The notes beneath the pieces were generated by a model, which had not been told where the DNA came from, made no database searches, and worked only from the letters and a program-made list of their open reading frames with translations. From an uncultured Lachnospiraceae bacterium (lineage in GTDB: Bacteria > Bacillota > Clostridia > Lachnospirales > Lachnospiraceae): a DNA stretch of 34,335 nucleotides. A program made the position numbers and the translations under genes. Positions 1 through 8,313 of the stretch are shown here, in pieces. The stretch is from contig CASEIR010000005.1 of the NCBI GenBank assembly GCA_949287925.1, positions 1 to 34,335 on the forward strand, given 5' to 3'. Position 1 is the stretch's first letter; the number at the start of each line of letters is the position of its first letter.

Positions 1-123
1 GGGGCCTCCGTATTTCATCGCCTCCGTAGGCATTTCGCCCGTGGTCAGAAATACAGCGTCTTCCCCGATCACCCCATGCTTAATGGAAGTGCCTCCGATA
101 TCGATACAGATATATTGTTTCAT
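1..123 (-). CDS. nanK: ROK-family sugar kinase, probable N-acetylmannosamine kinase (N-terminal part only)
   Basis: Only the first 41 codons are in the window; the rest lies beyond base 1. They begin MKQYICIDIGGTSIKHGVIG, which is the first ATP-phosphate loop of the ROK (repressor, ORF, kinase) superfamily, with DIGGTSIK at residues 8-15. The start at base 123 has an AAAGGAG site 7 nt upstream. It is the last visible gene of an operon holding nanE, nanA, an SSS transporter and a YhcH-type gene, so the expected reaction is N-acetylmannosamine plus ATP to N-acetylmannosamine-6-phosphate, feeding NanE. The superfamily is clear from the motif. The substrate is inferred from context, because glucokinases and ROK repressors share this motif (repressors carry an N-terminal HTH, absent here). 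Confidence 0.8.
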   Translation of the reverse strand, partial: MKQYICIDIGGTSIKHGVIGEDAVFLTTGEMPTEAMKYGGP

Positions 124-180
124 CTTTTTGCTCCTTTTTCCTTACAATCTCCTCGCGTCTCGCCTGTCCTGGAGCTCCGG

Positions 181-633
181 TTAACGGATTTTGACCTTGA
201 AAATTGCTTTCTTAATGGTCTCCGGGCTTCCCACCTGGACTGCCGTACGGTGTCCGTCCTTGGGATAGCAGAGCAGGAAATCTCCTTCCCGCAGCACTAC
301 ATGTCCGTTGGGTTCTCCATCCATAGGCAGGAAATCGTCCTTAGGAACAAATTCCTTCTGTTCCATGTTGTCAATGAAGTTCACATCGATCTGCTCTGCC
401 CCGCGCAGCATGAGATGCAGGTCCAGATACTGCCGGTGAGCCTCCCAGAACCGGTTTCCCGCTGTAGTCGTCTCATATTCCACAATATTGACGAAGAGGT
501 CGTCTCCTTCAATCTCATGGCTGCCTTTTTCATAGCCAAGAAGATCATGCTCTTTTGCATATTTAAAACATTTTAACACTTCTGCTTCCAGATAACCATA
601 GTCTTTCAGGTCACGAATATTTCCAAATACCAT
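181..633 (-). CDS. YhcH/YjgK/YiaL (NanQ-type) family protein
   Basis: A 150-residue protein of the YhcH/YjgK/YiaL cupin-like family, close to the family's usual 150-155 residues. Recognisable are the N-terminal MVFGNI, the central EAHRQYLDLHLMLRGAEQID with the conserved His/Glu residues, and the C-terminal FPKDGHR-like segment read here as CYPKDGHR. Members in sialic acid operons (NanQ) are known to speed anomer interconversion of N-acetylneuraminate. That role is inferred here from position between the transporter and nanK. An upstream in-frame ATG at 639 exists, but AGGAGG at 643-648 lies only 3 nt from it and 9 nt from the ATG at 633, so I chose 633. It is cytoplasmic, with no signal peptide. 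Confidence 0.88.
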   Translation of the reverse strand: MVFGNIRDLKDYGYLEAEVLKCFKYAKEHDLLGYEKGSHEIEGDDLFVNIVEYETTTAGNRFWEAHRQYLDLHLMLRGAEQIDVNFIDNMEQKEFVPKDDFLPMDGEPNGHVVLREGDFLLCYPKDGHRTAVQVGSPETIKKAIFKVKIR

Positions 634-704
634 AATCATTTTCCTCCTGATTCCTGATTCAGCCCGGTCTTTCTTAAGGCCGGGCTGACTGTAATTGCTG
701 TTGC

Positions 705-2216
705 TTAGTTTTTATAAATCGTTGTATACGGATCCGGAACGGACGTGTCGTTCTTGACCTTTCTCCAGATCAGACTGGCCGGAATTCCCACTACCAGGGA
801 TACGGCGATAGAGATGATAGAATAGGACCAGATGGACACTGCGTCAGCCGGAATGAAATACTTAATGTATACCATGACACCGGATGCTGCAATGAATGCC
901 AGCACTGCGCCAAAGGTATTTGCCACCTTGGTGAATACGCCAAGGATAAAGGTTCCGATCAGAATTCCCAGTACCAGTCCCATGAATCCGTTGAACCACT
1001 CATAAGCAGATTTGATATTTCCGTTCGCAAGTACCATAGCTACTACGATGGAGAAGATACCTACCAGCAGAGATACTCTCTGTCCGATCTTGGTCTGCGT
1101 CTCAAAGCTCAGCTGCTTTTTAGTCAGACGCTCCTGGATATCCAGCGTCCAGCTGGATGCCACAGAGTTCAGACCGGTGGACAGGGTGGACTGTGCCGCT
1201 GCGTAAATAGCTGCCAGCAGAAGACCGGTCACACCAACCGGAAGTTCAAATGCGATCCAGGATGCGAAGATCTGATCCTGCTGTGCTGCCGGCGGAAGCG
1301 GATTGCCCTGTACCTGATAGAATACGTAGAGTCCGGTTCCAATCAGATAGAATACGGTAGCGATGAAGATGGACAGACATCCGTTTGCCAGCATCATCTT
1401 GTTCAATTTCTTCGTATCGGTCGTGGTTGTAAATCTCTGTACAATGTCCTGGCTGGATACATAGGAGCCCATGGTGTTGAATCCGGCGCCTACGATCAGA
1501 AGGAATACGCTGTTCTTCAGAATGTTGATGTCGAAGATCGGCTCATTTTCTGCCAGGAATTTTTCGCCTGATGTAAATTCCTGGAAGATGGCTCCGATTC
1601 CACCGTCGATATTGGCCAGCAGGAAGATCAGGCCGAAGGTTACGCCAATCAAAAGCACAGAACCTTGGATGAAATCAGTCCAAAGTACAGACTTCAGACC
1701 GCCGGTATAGGAATAAATGATGGCGATGATTCCCATTACAATAATGAGGATATTCACATTCACTCCCATCAGGCTGGAAAGTACCATACACGGAAGGTAC
1801 ATGATAATGGACATACGTCCGATCTGATAAATGATGAACATGACAGCGCCCAGTACACGAAGGCCTTTGCTGTGGAAACGCAGCTCCAGATAGTGGTAGG
1901 CAGTGTCAATATCCAGTTTGCTATATACCGGCAGGAAGAACTTGATAGTTACCGGGATCGCCAGCAGCATACCCAGCTGCGCGAACCACAGGATCCAGGA
2001 TCCTGCATAAGAGTTCCCTGCCAGCGACAGGAAGGAAATGGGACTGAGCAGTGTAGCAAAGATGGATACGGATGTTACCCACCACGGCACCGTTCCGTCA
2101 CTCTTGAAATACTCTTTCCCCTTCATTTCTTTTTTGGCAAAGAACAGTCCCGCGAACAGTACTGCTGCCAGATACACGATCAGTATGATCAGGTCTATTA
2201 CTGTAAAGCCCTGCAT
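705..2216 (-). CDS. Sodium:solute symporter (SSS family), probable sialic acid transporter
   Basis: A 503-residue polytopic membrane protein of the sodium:solute symporter family (SLC5-like), of typical length and with about 13 hydrophobic segments. The family signature GGLKSVLWTDFIQ is at residues 172-184, and the N-terminal segment WWVTSVSIFATLLSPISFL matches the first broken helix of the LeuT-like fold. The start has an AGGAG site 7 nt upstream. It lies 31 bp downstream of nanA and upstream of the YhcH-type gene, so sodium-driven uptake of N-acetylneuraminate or a derivative is the likely job. Family membership is seen in the sequence; the substrate is inferred from the operon. No ABC or TRAP sialate transporter is in the window. 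Confidence 0.9.
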   Translation of the reverse strand: MQGFTVIDLIILIVYLAAVLFAGLFFAKKEMKGKEYFKSDGTVPWWVTSVSIFATLLSPISFLSLAGNSYAGSWILWFAQLGMLLAIPVTIKFFLPVYSKLDIDTAYHYLELRFHSKGLRVLGAVMFIIYQIGRMSIIMYLPCMVLSSLMGVNVNILIIVMGIIAIIYSYTGGLKSVLWTDFIQGSVLLIGVTFGLIFLLANIDGGIGAIFQEFTSGEKFLAENEPIFDINILKNSVFLLIVGAGFNTMGSYVSSQDIVQRFTTTTDTKKLNKMMLANGCLSIFIATVFYLIGTGLYVFYQVQGNPLPPAAQQDQIFASWIAFELPVGVTGLLLAAIYAAAQSTLSTGLNSVASSWTLDIQERLTKKQLSFETQTKIGQRVSLLVGIFSIVVAMVLANGNIKSAYEWFNGFMGLVLGILIGTFILGVFTKVANTFGAVLAFIAASGVMVYIKYFIPADAVSIWSYSIISIAVSLVVGIPASLIWRKVKNDTSVPDPYTTIYKN

Positions 2217-2247
2217 AATTTCTCTCCTTTTTCATCTCTCTTTCTGT

Positions 2248-3174
2248 TTACAGATACTTTTCCTTTGCTTCTTTTACCATGGCTGCGGCCTCGTGCGCGA
2301 TCTTCTTGTCCGCTTCCTGAAGGTTTTCCAGAGGCAATCTAACTCCGCCCAGATCCAGGTTCTCGTTGACACGCAGGATCTCTTTTGCAACTGCATACAT
2401 ATTTGCATGGCTGGAACACATTTTATAAATGATCTCGTTGATGTCATACTGCAGTGCGGTTGCTGTTTCTCTTTCTCCTGCCACGATCAACTCGTTCAGT
2501 TTCAGGAACAGTTCCGGCATAACCCCATAGGTCCCGCCGATTCCGCCGTCTGCACCGATGGCACGTCCTGCCACGAACTGCTCGTCCGGCCCATTAAACA
2601 CAATGAAGTCGCCCTTTGCGGCTTTTCCTGCAGCTTTGAACATCTGGATATCCTGGGTCGGCATGGAAGAATTTTTCACGCCGATCACCTGCGGATTCTT
2701 CATCATTTCCCCAAACAGACTCATGGTCAATGCGGTTCCGGCCAGCTGCGGAATATTGTAAATGATGAAATCTGTGTTAGGAGCGGCAGCGCTGATGGCA
2801 TTCCAGTAAGCTGCAATGGAATACTCCGGCAGGCGGAAGTAAATCGGAGGAATGGAGGCAATAGCGTCTACGCCTACGCTCTCGGAATGTTTCGCAAGTT
2901 CCACACTGTCTCTGGTATTATTGCAGGCAACATGGTTGATCACTGTCAATTTTCCCTTTGCCACTTCCATCACATTTTCAATGATGATCTTTCTCTCTTC
3001 AACTCCCTGGTAGATACATTCCCCGGAAGATCCGTTCACATACACGCCCTTTACTCCCTTGTCAATGAAGTACTGTGTCAGCGCGCGTACCCTTTCCGGA
3101 CTTACGTTTCCTTCCTCGTCATAGCATGCGTAAAATGCCGGGATAATTCCTCTGTACTTTTCCAAATTACTCAT
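2248..3174 (-). CDS. nanA: N-acetylneuraminate lyase
   Basis: A 308-residue class I aldolase of the DHDPS/NAL family, the usual length. It carries the pyruvate-carboxylate loop GSSGE at residues 48-52, the catalytic tyrosine in IIYNIPQLAG (Tyr139) and the Schiff-base lysine in VIGVKNSS (Lys167). The reaction is cleavage of N-acetylneuraminate to N-acetylmannosamine and pyruvate in the cytoplasm. AGGAGG stands 9 nt before the ATG. NanE is encoded 49 bp upstream and the transporter 31 bp downstream, which separates it from dihydrodipicolinate synthase and other aldolases of the same fold. Confidence 0.93.
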   Translation of the reverse strand: MSNLEKYRGIIPAFYACYDEEGNVSPERVRALTQYFIDKGVKGVYVNGSSGECIYQGVEERKIIIENVMEVAKGKLTVINHVACNNTRDSVELAKHSESVGVDAIASIPPIYFRLPEYSIAAYWNAISAAAPNTDFIIYNIPQLAGTALTMSLFGEMMKNPQVIGVKNSSMPTQDIQMFKAAGKAAKGDFIVFNGPDEQFVAGRAIGADGGIGGTYGVMPELFLKLNELIVAGERETATALQYDINEIIYKMCSSHANMYAVAKEILRVNENLDLGGVRLPLENLQEADKKIAHEAAAMVKEAKEKYL

Positions 3175-3223
3175 CGTTTGATTCCTCCTGATTTTTCTTG
3201 AATATATGTTACTATATGATTCC

Positions 3224-3925
3224 CTATTTACATTCTGCCTTTGCCATCTCGTCGGTAAATGATTTCGTAATCAGCTGTGGTCTGGTAATGATAGAACCTA
3301 CTACGACGCTGTAGCATCCTAACTCTACCACTCTTCTGGCTTTCTCCGGTGTGTTGATATTTCCCTCTGCGATTACTCTGTGTTTTGCCTGTGCCAGAAT
3401 CTTCCGGATAATCTCGAAATCATTGGTTTCAATCTTGTCGCCCTTGCTCTGCTCGGTATAGCCTACCAGCGTAGTCCCGATAAAGTCGAATCCCAGTTCA
3501 TCGGCGTGCAGCGCTTCTTCTACAGTAGAGCAGTCTGCCATCAGAAGCTGATCCGGATACTTTTCACGAATCTGTCCATAGAACTCATCCAGTGTGACTC
3601 CGCCCGGCCGAAGGGATATGGTTGCGTCAATGGCAATAATTTCCGGTTTTACTTCCATCAGCTCATCCACCTCTTGCATGGTGGGTGTAATGTAGACTTT
3701 GCTGTCATCGTAGTCCCGCTTCACAATTCCGATCACCGGAAGATCTACATTTTTCTTGATCTCAGTAATATCTTCTTTGGTGTTGGCACGGATTCCCAGC
3801 GCGCCTCCTTCTGCAGCGGCTCTCGCCATCCTTCCCATAATGAAGGAAGAGTGAAGCGGCTCGTGAGGAAGCGCCTGACAGGATACAATCAGATGTCCCT
3901 GCAGTTTTGCCAGTTTTTCATTCAT
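3224..3925 (-). CDS. nanE: N-acetylmannosamine-6-phosphate 2-epimerase
   Basis: A 233-residue TIM-barrel protein of the NanE family, the normal length. It reads [18 protein letters not shown] at the N terminus. GIVKRDY (Lys69) and VIAEGNI (Glu187) supply the lysine/glutamate pair expected in the active site, and PGGVTL and a phosphate-binding [10 protein letters not shown] lie near the C terminus. It converts N-acetylmannosamine-6-phosphate to N-acetylglucosamine-6-phosphate, which then enters amino-sugar catabolism. It is the first gene of the nan operon, about 60 bp downstream of the promoter at 3987-4014, with an AGGAG-type site about 10 nt before the ATG. The deacetylase and deaminase that would finish the route are not in the window. 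Confidence 0.94.
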   Translation of the reverse strand: MNEKLAKLQGHLIVSCQALPHEPLHSSFIMGRMARAAAEGGALGIRANTKEDITEIKKNVDLPVIGIVKRDYDDSKVYITPTMQEVDELMEVKPEIIAIDATISLRPGGVTLDEFYGQIREKYPDQLLMADCSTVEEALHADELGFDFIGTTLVGYTEQSKGDKIETNDFEIIRKILAQAKHRVIAEGNINTPEKARRVVELGCYSVVVGSIITRPQLITKSFTDEMAKAECK

Positions 3926-3986
3926 CTCTCATCTCTCCTTTCCTTTTTACTCTCTATTTTGCTGTTCTTTACTTGCCTTTGACATC

Positions 3987-4014
3987 AGTATAACAAGTTT
4001 GAAAGTTATTTCAA
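3987..4014 (-). promoter_or_regulatory. Promoter of the nan operon with an overlapping inverted-repeat operator
   Basis: On the minus strand, a -35 TTGAAA (4009-4014) and a -10 TATACT (3987-3992) are separated by 16 nt. The -35 box is the left arm of a perfect inverted repeat TTGAAA-TAAC-TTTCAA (3999-4014). A repressor bound there would block RNA polymerase. Inverted TGAAA/TTTCA half-sites are of the kind bound by RpiR-family sugar-phosphate regulators, but no such gene is in the window, so the regulator is unknown. The rest of the gene-free stretch 3926-4282 holds AT-rich sequence and the hairpin at 4193-4230; I see no small gene in it. Confidence 0.6.
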
Positions 4015-4192
4015 TAGATTTTATTTTAATGAATGTTCTTTCATTTCATTCATCAAAACATCCAGTTTATTCCATTTATTTCCCCACTGGTATTGTGAAT
4101 AACACACAATTTCCCTTGCGTTCTTTTCTGATGGGTTCCCCCTGTATGTCTCCACCTCGCAGCGAAAGAAACGACTGGTTCTGCTGAACTTC

Positions 4193-4230
4193 AAAAGCAG
4201 GTGCAGTTCCTATGAGCTGCACCTGCTTTT
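4193..4230 (-). terminator. Rho-independent terminator after the GH2 gene (bidirectional sequence)
   Basis: A perfect 14-bp inverted repeat, AAAAGCAGGTGCAG at 4193-4206 and CTGCACCTGCTTTT at 4217-4230, surrounds a 10-nt loop. A-run and T-run flanks make it usable in both directions. It lies 53 bp downstream of the GH2 stop codon and upstream of the nan promoter, so it separates the two units. Confidence 0.85.
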
Positions 4231-4282
4231 GTTCAGGATGATCTATATAATATTAATGAATGTTCCCGGGCGGGTCTGCTGC

Positions 4283-6682
4283 TCAGAACTCCTTTTCCAG
4301 GGTTTCTGTTCCGTCAGCTACGACTTTCACGGTTATCTTTCCTTTTCCGACAGGCCGCACTGCCAGCTGTGCCCTTCCGTAAAATGATGTGTATTCGCCC
4401 AGTGTGAATTTTTCCGTGCTGGTCATAAGCGCACTGCCAAATCCCTGAAGGACGCCTTCTCCCTCTACACTCACAGTAAGCTTTCTGTCACAGTCTGTCC
4501 TTAAGATTCCATTTCTGTCCGTAAGACTCACTTCAAAAAACCGGATATCTCCACAATCCGTTCTTTCTTCTTCGCAGATACGAAGTTCCAGTTCATCTGA
4601 GGCTGTATCGATCCGGTATACCCCGGTTTTTTCCCCTGCAGTGTACAGGACCGCCTCAATATATCCAGGTTGATAGATGGTCTCAAACACGGTAACGCCT
4701 GCCAGAGATCTGCCTTCTGTCACCTTTCTGACTGCCTTGCGTCCCACGCTCTTTCCATTCACAATCAATTCGGCTTCATCACCGATCCCATATACTTCTA
4801 CAAGGGCTTTCTCCCCCTCGTGACCTTTCCAGCTCCAGCTTGAAACTACATCCGGCCAGGACCAGGGTGTCTTTATGGCTTTTTTTGCATCATGCTCCAT
4901 ATTGTAAACTGCCAGATACGGCGTTTTCCTGTGTCCAATTATACACTCACGATAATAGCTCTGCGGACGGCGGTACCCTGTTATGTCAAAATCCCCGCAG
5001 TTTGCTGTTTTATATGGAAAGACCTCATAGATATCTCCGCTCCGATTAACAGTTCCCCGGTTCCGTCCAAGTCCCGGTTCTCCCAGATAATCCCAGGAAG
5101 CCCAGGAAAAATCTCCCAGAATCGAGGGGTATTTTTTCACAAGTCCCCAGTTTTTGGCGATATCTTTCGGAAATGTCTCACTTCCCACACAGATCCAGTC
5201 CGTAAAAGTATTCATATCCAGGAGCTGCTTGTCCTCCGCATAATTATAGCCGACAATATCGAGAATACCGCTTGTCTCTTTCGTAGATTCCACCACAGGT
5301 TCAGCGCACTGCATTTCATTTATTTTATCCATAAGATCGAAGATTACCGTGTTAATATCCACTTCCTCTTTCTCCTCCGGTATGGCTGACGGACCGGGCT
5401 TTACTGTCAGCATGGAATTAATTCCCGCTGTAATAAAGCGGGCAGGATCAAGCTTACGGAATACGCGGGCAAGTTCCCGGCATACAGCTTTCCCGTCCGG
5501 GCGTCCCAGCTCCCGGATTTCATTTCCTATGGAATACATGACTACACTTGGGTGATTAAAACATACGTCCACCAGCGCTTCTGCAGATTTTTTCCAGTCT
5601 GTCTCAAAATTTTCACTGAAGTCATTTTCTGATTTCCTGTAATTCCACATATCCGTAAGTTCAGCCATAACAAGCATACCATATCTGTCACATGCCGACA
5701 TAAGGTCCTCGCTCATCGGGTTATGAGAGCAACGGACTGCATTATATCCGGCTTCTCTGAGCATTCGTATCTTCCTGTATTCCGCTTCTTTGAATGCCGC
5801 ACTCCCCAGGATCCCGTTATCGTGGTGAATACAGCCTCCATACATTCGCACAATCTCTCCATTTACACAAAACCCTTTTTTTCTGCTGACGGAAATCATA
5901 CGGATCCCGGTTTCTGTCTGCTCCTCTTCTACCGTCTTGCCTCCTTCCAGCAACTTTACTGTACATCTGTACATATGCGGGTGATCCGGACTCCAGAGTT
6001 TCGGATCATCCACATAAATTCTCCACGATGCACAGGTCGTCTCTCTGTCTTTCAGAGTAATCGGTCTTCTGCTGACCGCCGCGATATTCCCTTCTTCATC
6101 CTGAAGCTCAACCACCGCATCCACCGCATGGATAAACATATCTTCATTGCGGATATCCAGCTCTGTTTCAAGAACAGCTTCTTCATCATCAGCAGATCTG
6201 GTACTGAATCTGACTTTTCCAGGGCAGAAATGTATCTTTCCTCCCCGCAGCAGATAGACATTCCTGTAAATTCCTGCTCCTGAATACCAGCGGGAATCAC
6301 AGGACGTATCCGCTTCCACTGTGATCAGATTTATCTCTCCATATTTCAGAAGTGCCTGAACTTCTATGACAAAGCGGTCATATCCGCATCTGTTTCCGCC
6401 GGCATAAACTCCATTGACATACACCCTGGAATTTTTATATACACCATCGAACTGAAGAGCGATATATTCTCCTTCCCACTCTGGCTGTATATAGATCTCC
6501 TTTGAATATAGAAGATGCACGTTCGGGTAAAACCCTTTTTTCCTATCTCCATCCTCCGAACAATCAAGTCCGATCATCGCGTCATGCGGAAGACTGATCT
6601 TTTCCGCAGACCTGTCTGATATTTTATTCCCAATCGTTTTATATTTAAAATACCAATCTGAATTAAGTAATAATTTTTTCAT
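4283..6682 (-). CDS. Glycoside hydrolase family 2 enzyme, beta-galactosidase type with DUF4982-like domain
   Basis: A 799-residue cytoplasmic GH2 glycosidase with no signal peptide. Domain order is a sugar-binding jelly roll (about 1-150), an immunoglobulin-like domain (about 150-265), the TIM barrel (about 268-560), a DUF4982-like domain (about 615-690, around WPDVVSSWSWKG) and a final Ig-like C-terminal domain. The acid/base is Glu388 in SIGNEI and the likely nucleophile is Glu502 in VGSETFP. The latter context resembles beta-galactosidase-like GH2 enzymes more than beta-glucuronidases. The start codon is 1 nt after the symporter's stop, and its GGGGAG site is inside that gene, so the two are cotranscribed and perhaps translationally coupled. 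It probably cleaves the glycoside imported by the symporter. The exact sugar cannot be read from sequence. Confidence 0.88.
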   Translation of the reverse strand: MKKLLLNSDWYFKYKTIGNKISDRSAEKISLPHDAMIGLDCSEDGDRKKGFYPNVHLLYSKEIYIQPEWEGEYIALQFDGVYKNSRVYVNGVYAGGNRCGYDRFVIEVQALLKYGEINLITVEADTSCDSRWYSGAGIYRNVYLLRGGKIHFCPGKVRFSTRSADDEEAVLETELDIRNEDMFIHAVDAVVELQDEEGNIAAVSRRPITLKDRETTCASWRIYVDDPKLWSPDHPHMYRCTVKLLEGGKTVEEEQTETGIRMISVSRKKGFCVNGEIVRMYGGCIHHDNGILGSAAFKEAEYRKIRMLREAGYNAVRCSHNPMSEDLMSACDRYGMLVMAELTDMWNYRKSENDFSENFETDWKKSAEALVDVCFNHPSVVMYSIGNEIRELGRPDGKAVCRELARVFRKLDPARFITAGINSMLTVKPGPSAIPEEKEEVDINTVIFDLMDKINEMQCAEPVVESTKETSGILDIVGYNYAEDKQLLDMNTFTDWICVGSETFPKDIAKNWGLVKKYPSILGDFSWASWDYLGEPGLGRNRGTVNRSGDIYEVFPYKTANCGDFDITGYRRPQSYYRECIIGHRKTPYLAVYNMEHDAKKAIKTPWSWPDVVSSWSWKGHEGEKALVEVYGIGDEAELIVNGKSVGRKAVRKVTEGRSLAGVTVFETIYQPGYIEAVLYTAGEKTGVYRIDTASDELELRICEEERTDCGDIRFFEVSLTDRNGILRTDCDRKLTVSVEGEGVLQGFGSALMTSTEKFTLGEYTSFYGRAQLAVRPVGKGKITVKVVADGTETLEKEF

Positions 6683-6683
6683 T

Positions 6684-8069
6684 TTACTCCCCCTGCTTTT
6701 TTCCTGCTTCTCTCAGTCTCCTGTTTTCCTTTTCCACATTCAGGAAAACAAGTACGACCAGAGTTACCAGCGAAGGAATCGCAACCGCCAGAATATACCC
6801 ATAATTGATAACATTCACTGTAAAAGCAGACTGGGTTTCCACAGCGCCATTAAATTTTGCAAACTCAAGCAGGATACCTGTGGCAGCGGTTCCAAATCCG
6901 GTCCCCACTTTCAGTCCTACCGAGGAGCAGGAGTACATCATTCCTGTCACACGTTTTCCGAATTTCAGTACAGAATAGTCATCCGCAGCAGCGATCAGAG
7001 CATTTACTCCTCCCCGCATCGGCGCAGTTCCGGCTGACTTTCCTATAAGACCGATCACAATGGCCATAAAACAGTATTCTGTATTTCCTCCAATAAATGC
7101 CAGCGCACCACCTGCGATTCCAAATACTGCTCCCCAGATGGAAACCCTGCGGATTCCGAATTTTTCAGTGAGCTGAGGCACAAAAAGAAGAATCACCATT
7201 GCCGGGATCATTCCAACCATACTCAAAGTTCCCAGAAGTCCGGCGTTGTTCAGTTTATACGTTGTATAATAGATGCCAAGACCGCCTGTAACTCCGCTTG
7301 CAAGATACATCACAAGATACCAGATCAGAATCAGAAGGAAGTATTTATTTTTAAATAACAGTACAACTGATTCTACAAATCCGATTTTTTCTTCTTTCTC
7401 AGTACCGCTGCCGTTTTCCATCAGTTCATCTTCAGAAAGTTCTTTTACCGCCAAAACCGGAATAAAGAGGAAAACAAAACAGATTACTGAATAGATCAGT
7501 GATACGATTGTCCACCCGTGCTGTCCGCTGCCAAAATATTCTACCAGATCAGATGTAAATGTTCCGATCAGGATCACAGCCAGTCCCGCAAAGATAAAAC
7601 GATAGCTTCCCAGCTGAACACGTTCTTTCTGATTCTTTGTCACAAGAGCAGTCAGAGAAGAATATGCAATGTTGCTCATTGTGTAGAAAACAACTCCCAT
7701 AAGTGTATAAGCGATGAATATGTAAATATACTGTGTATTTTTTGTAAAGCCCGCCGGTACATTAAACAGCAAAAAAGTAAAAAAAGCTACCGGGAAAGCA
7801 CTGAGCGCATACCAGAATCTCGCCTTCCCCATTTTGCTTTTTGTCCGGTCGATGATTCGTCCCATGATCACATCTGATATTCCATCCAAAAATTTAGAAA
7901 GCATCATAATGACACCAATTACGCCTGAGCTGATTCCCAAAGTATTCGTACAGTAGATCATGATAAATGACGCCACAAAGGTCCAGCAATAATTCGAGCC
8001 AAGATCGCCGACTCCGTACCCCACCTTCTGGATAAGGGTTAAATATTTTTTCTCTGAAGTATGTTCCAT
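6684..8069 (-). CDS. GPH-family (glycoside-pentoside-hexuronide):cation symporter
   Basis: A 461-residue membrane protein with about 12 transmembrane segments. The N-terminal KVGYGVGDLGSNYCWTF and the loop DGISDVIMGRIIDRTKSKMGKARFW are the signature of the GPH/MelB-XylP branch of the major facilitator superfamily: the aspartates of the first helices bind the coupling cation, and the RxxxG/KxGKxR loop follows. The length is typical. It is the first gene of a two-gene unit with the GH2 enzyme and diverges from an AraC-type regulator 244 bp away, a standard arrangement for substrate-induced glycoside use. It probably imports an intact glycoside by sodium or proton symport. The substrate is unknown. 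Confidence 0.9.
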   Translation of the reverse strand: MEHTSEKKYLTLIQKVGYGVGDLGSNYCWTFVASFIMIYCTNTLGISSGVIGVIMMLSKFLDGISDVIMGRIIDRTKSKMGKARFWYALSAFPVAFFTFLLFNVPAGFTKNTQYIYIFIAYTLMGVVFYTMSNIAYSSLTALVTKNQKERVQLGSYRFIFAGLAVILIGTFTSDLVEYFGSGQHGWTIVSLIYSVICFVFLFIPVLAVKELSEDELMENGSGTEKEEKIGFVESVVLLFKNKYFLLILIWYLVMYLASGVTGGLGIYYTTYKLNNAGLLGTLSMVGMIPAMVILLFVPQLTEKFGIRRVSIWGAVFGIAGGALAFIGGNTEYCFMAIVIGLIGKSAGTAPMRGGVNALIAAADDYSVLKFGKRVTGMMYSCSSVGLKVGTGFGTAATGILLEFAKFNGAVETQSAFTVNVINYGYILAVAIPSLVTLVVLVFLNVEKENRRLREAGKKQGE

Positions 8070-8140
8070 TCCTGTTCTTCCGCCTTTCTTGTAAAGATTT
8101 TTTATGCTGTTCCCGGAAACATAAAATAAATGTTAAATCC

Positions 8141-8168
8141 ATATTACTTTCTTCCCCAAAATATCCAA
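8141..8168 (-). promoter_or_regulatory. Candidate promoter of the symporter-GH2 unit
   Basis: On the minus strand, TTGGAT (8163-8168) and TAATAT (8141-8146) are separated by 16 nt, about 70 bp before the symporter start. Both boxes are imperfect, which would suit an activator-dependent promoter controlled by the divergent AraC-type protein. This is pattern recognition only. Confidence 0.4.
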
Positions 8169-8231
8169 TAATAAAAACAGGACACAACAGCCGCTTTATA
8201 TCAAAAACGCGCCAAAATACAACAGAGTGCT

Positions 8232-8259
8232 TTGTGAAGTCCCCGCCTTATAGTATAAT
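8232..8259 (+). promoter_or_regulatory. Candidate promoter of the AraC-family gene
   Basis: TTGTGA (8232-8237), a 16-nt spacer and a consensus TATAAT (8254-8259) stand about 55 bp before the AraC-type start codon on the plus strand. The neighbouring symporter promoter points the other way within the same 244-bp intergenic region. Confidence 0.55.
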
Positions 8260-8313
8260 AAGTCCATTAAAAACGAAGATCCGCCCGGAGCGGCAGAAAG
8301 GAGTTCAGGTCAG

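Noticed and set aside
2038-3201. 387-codon plus-strand open frame
   Set aside because: Antisense to nanA and the transporter; low-complexity His/Phe/Cys-rich translation without motifs.
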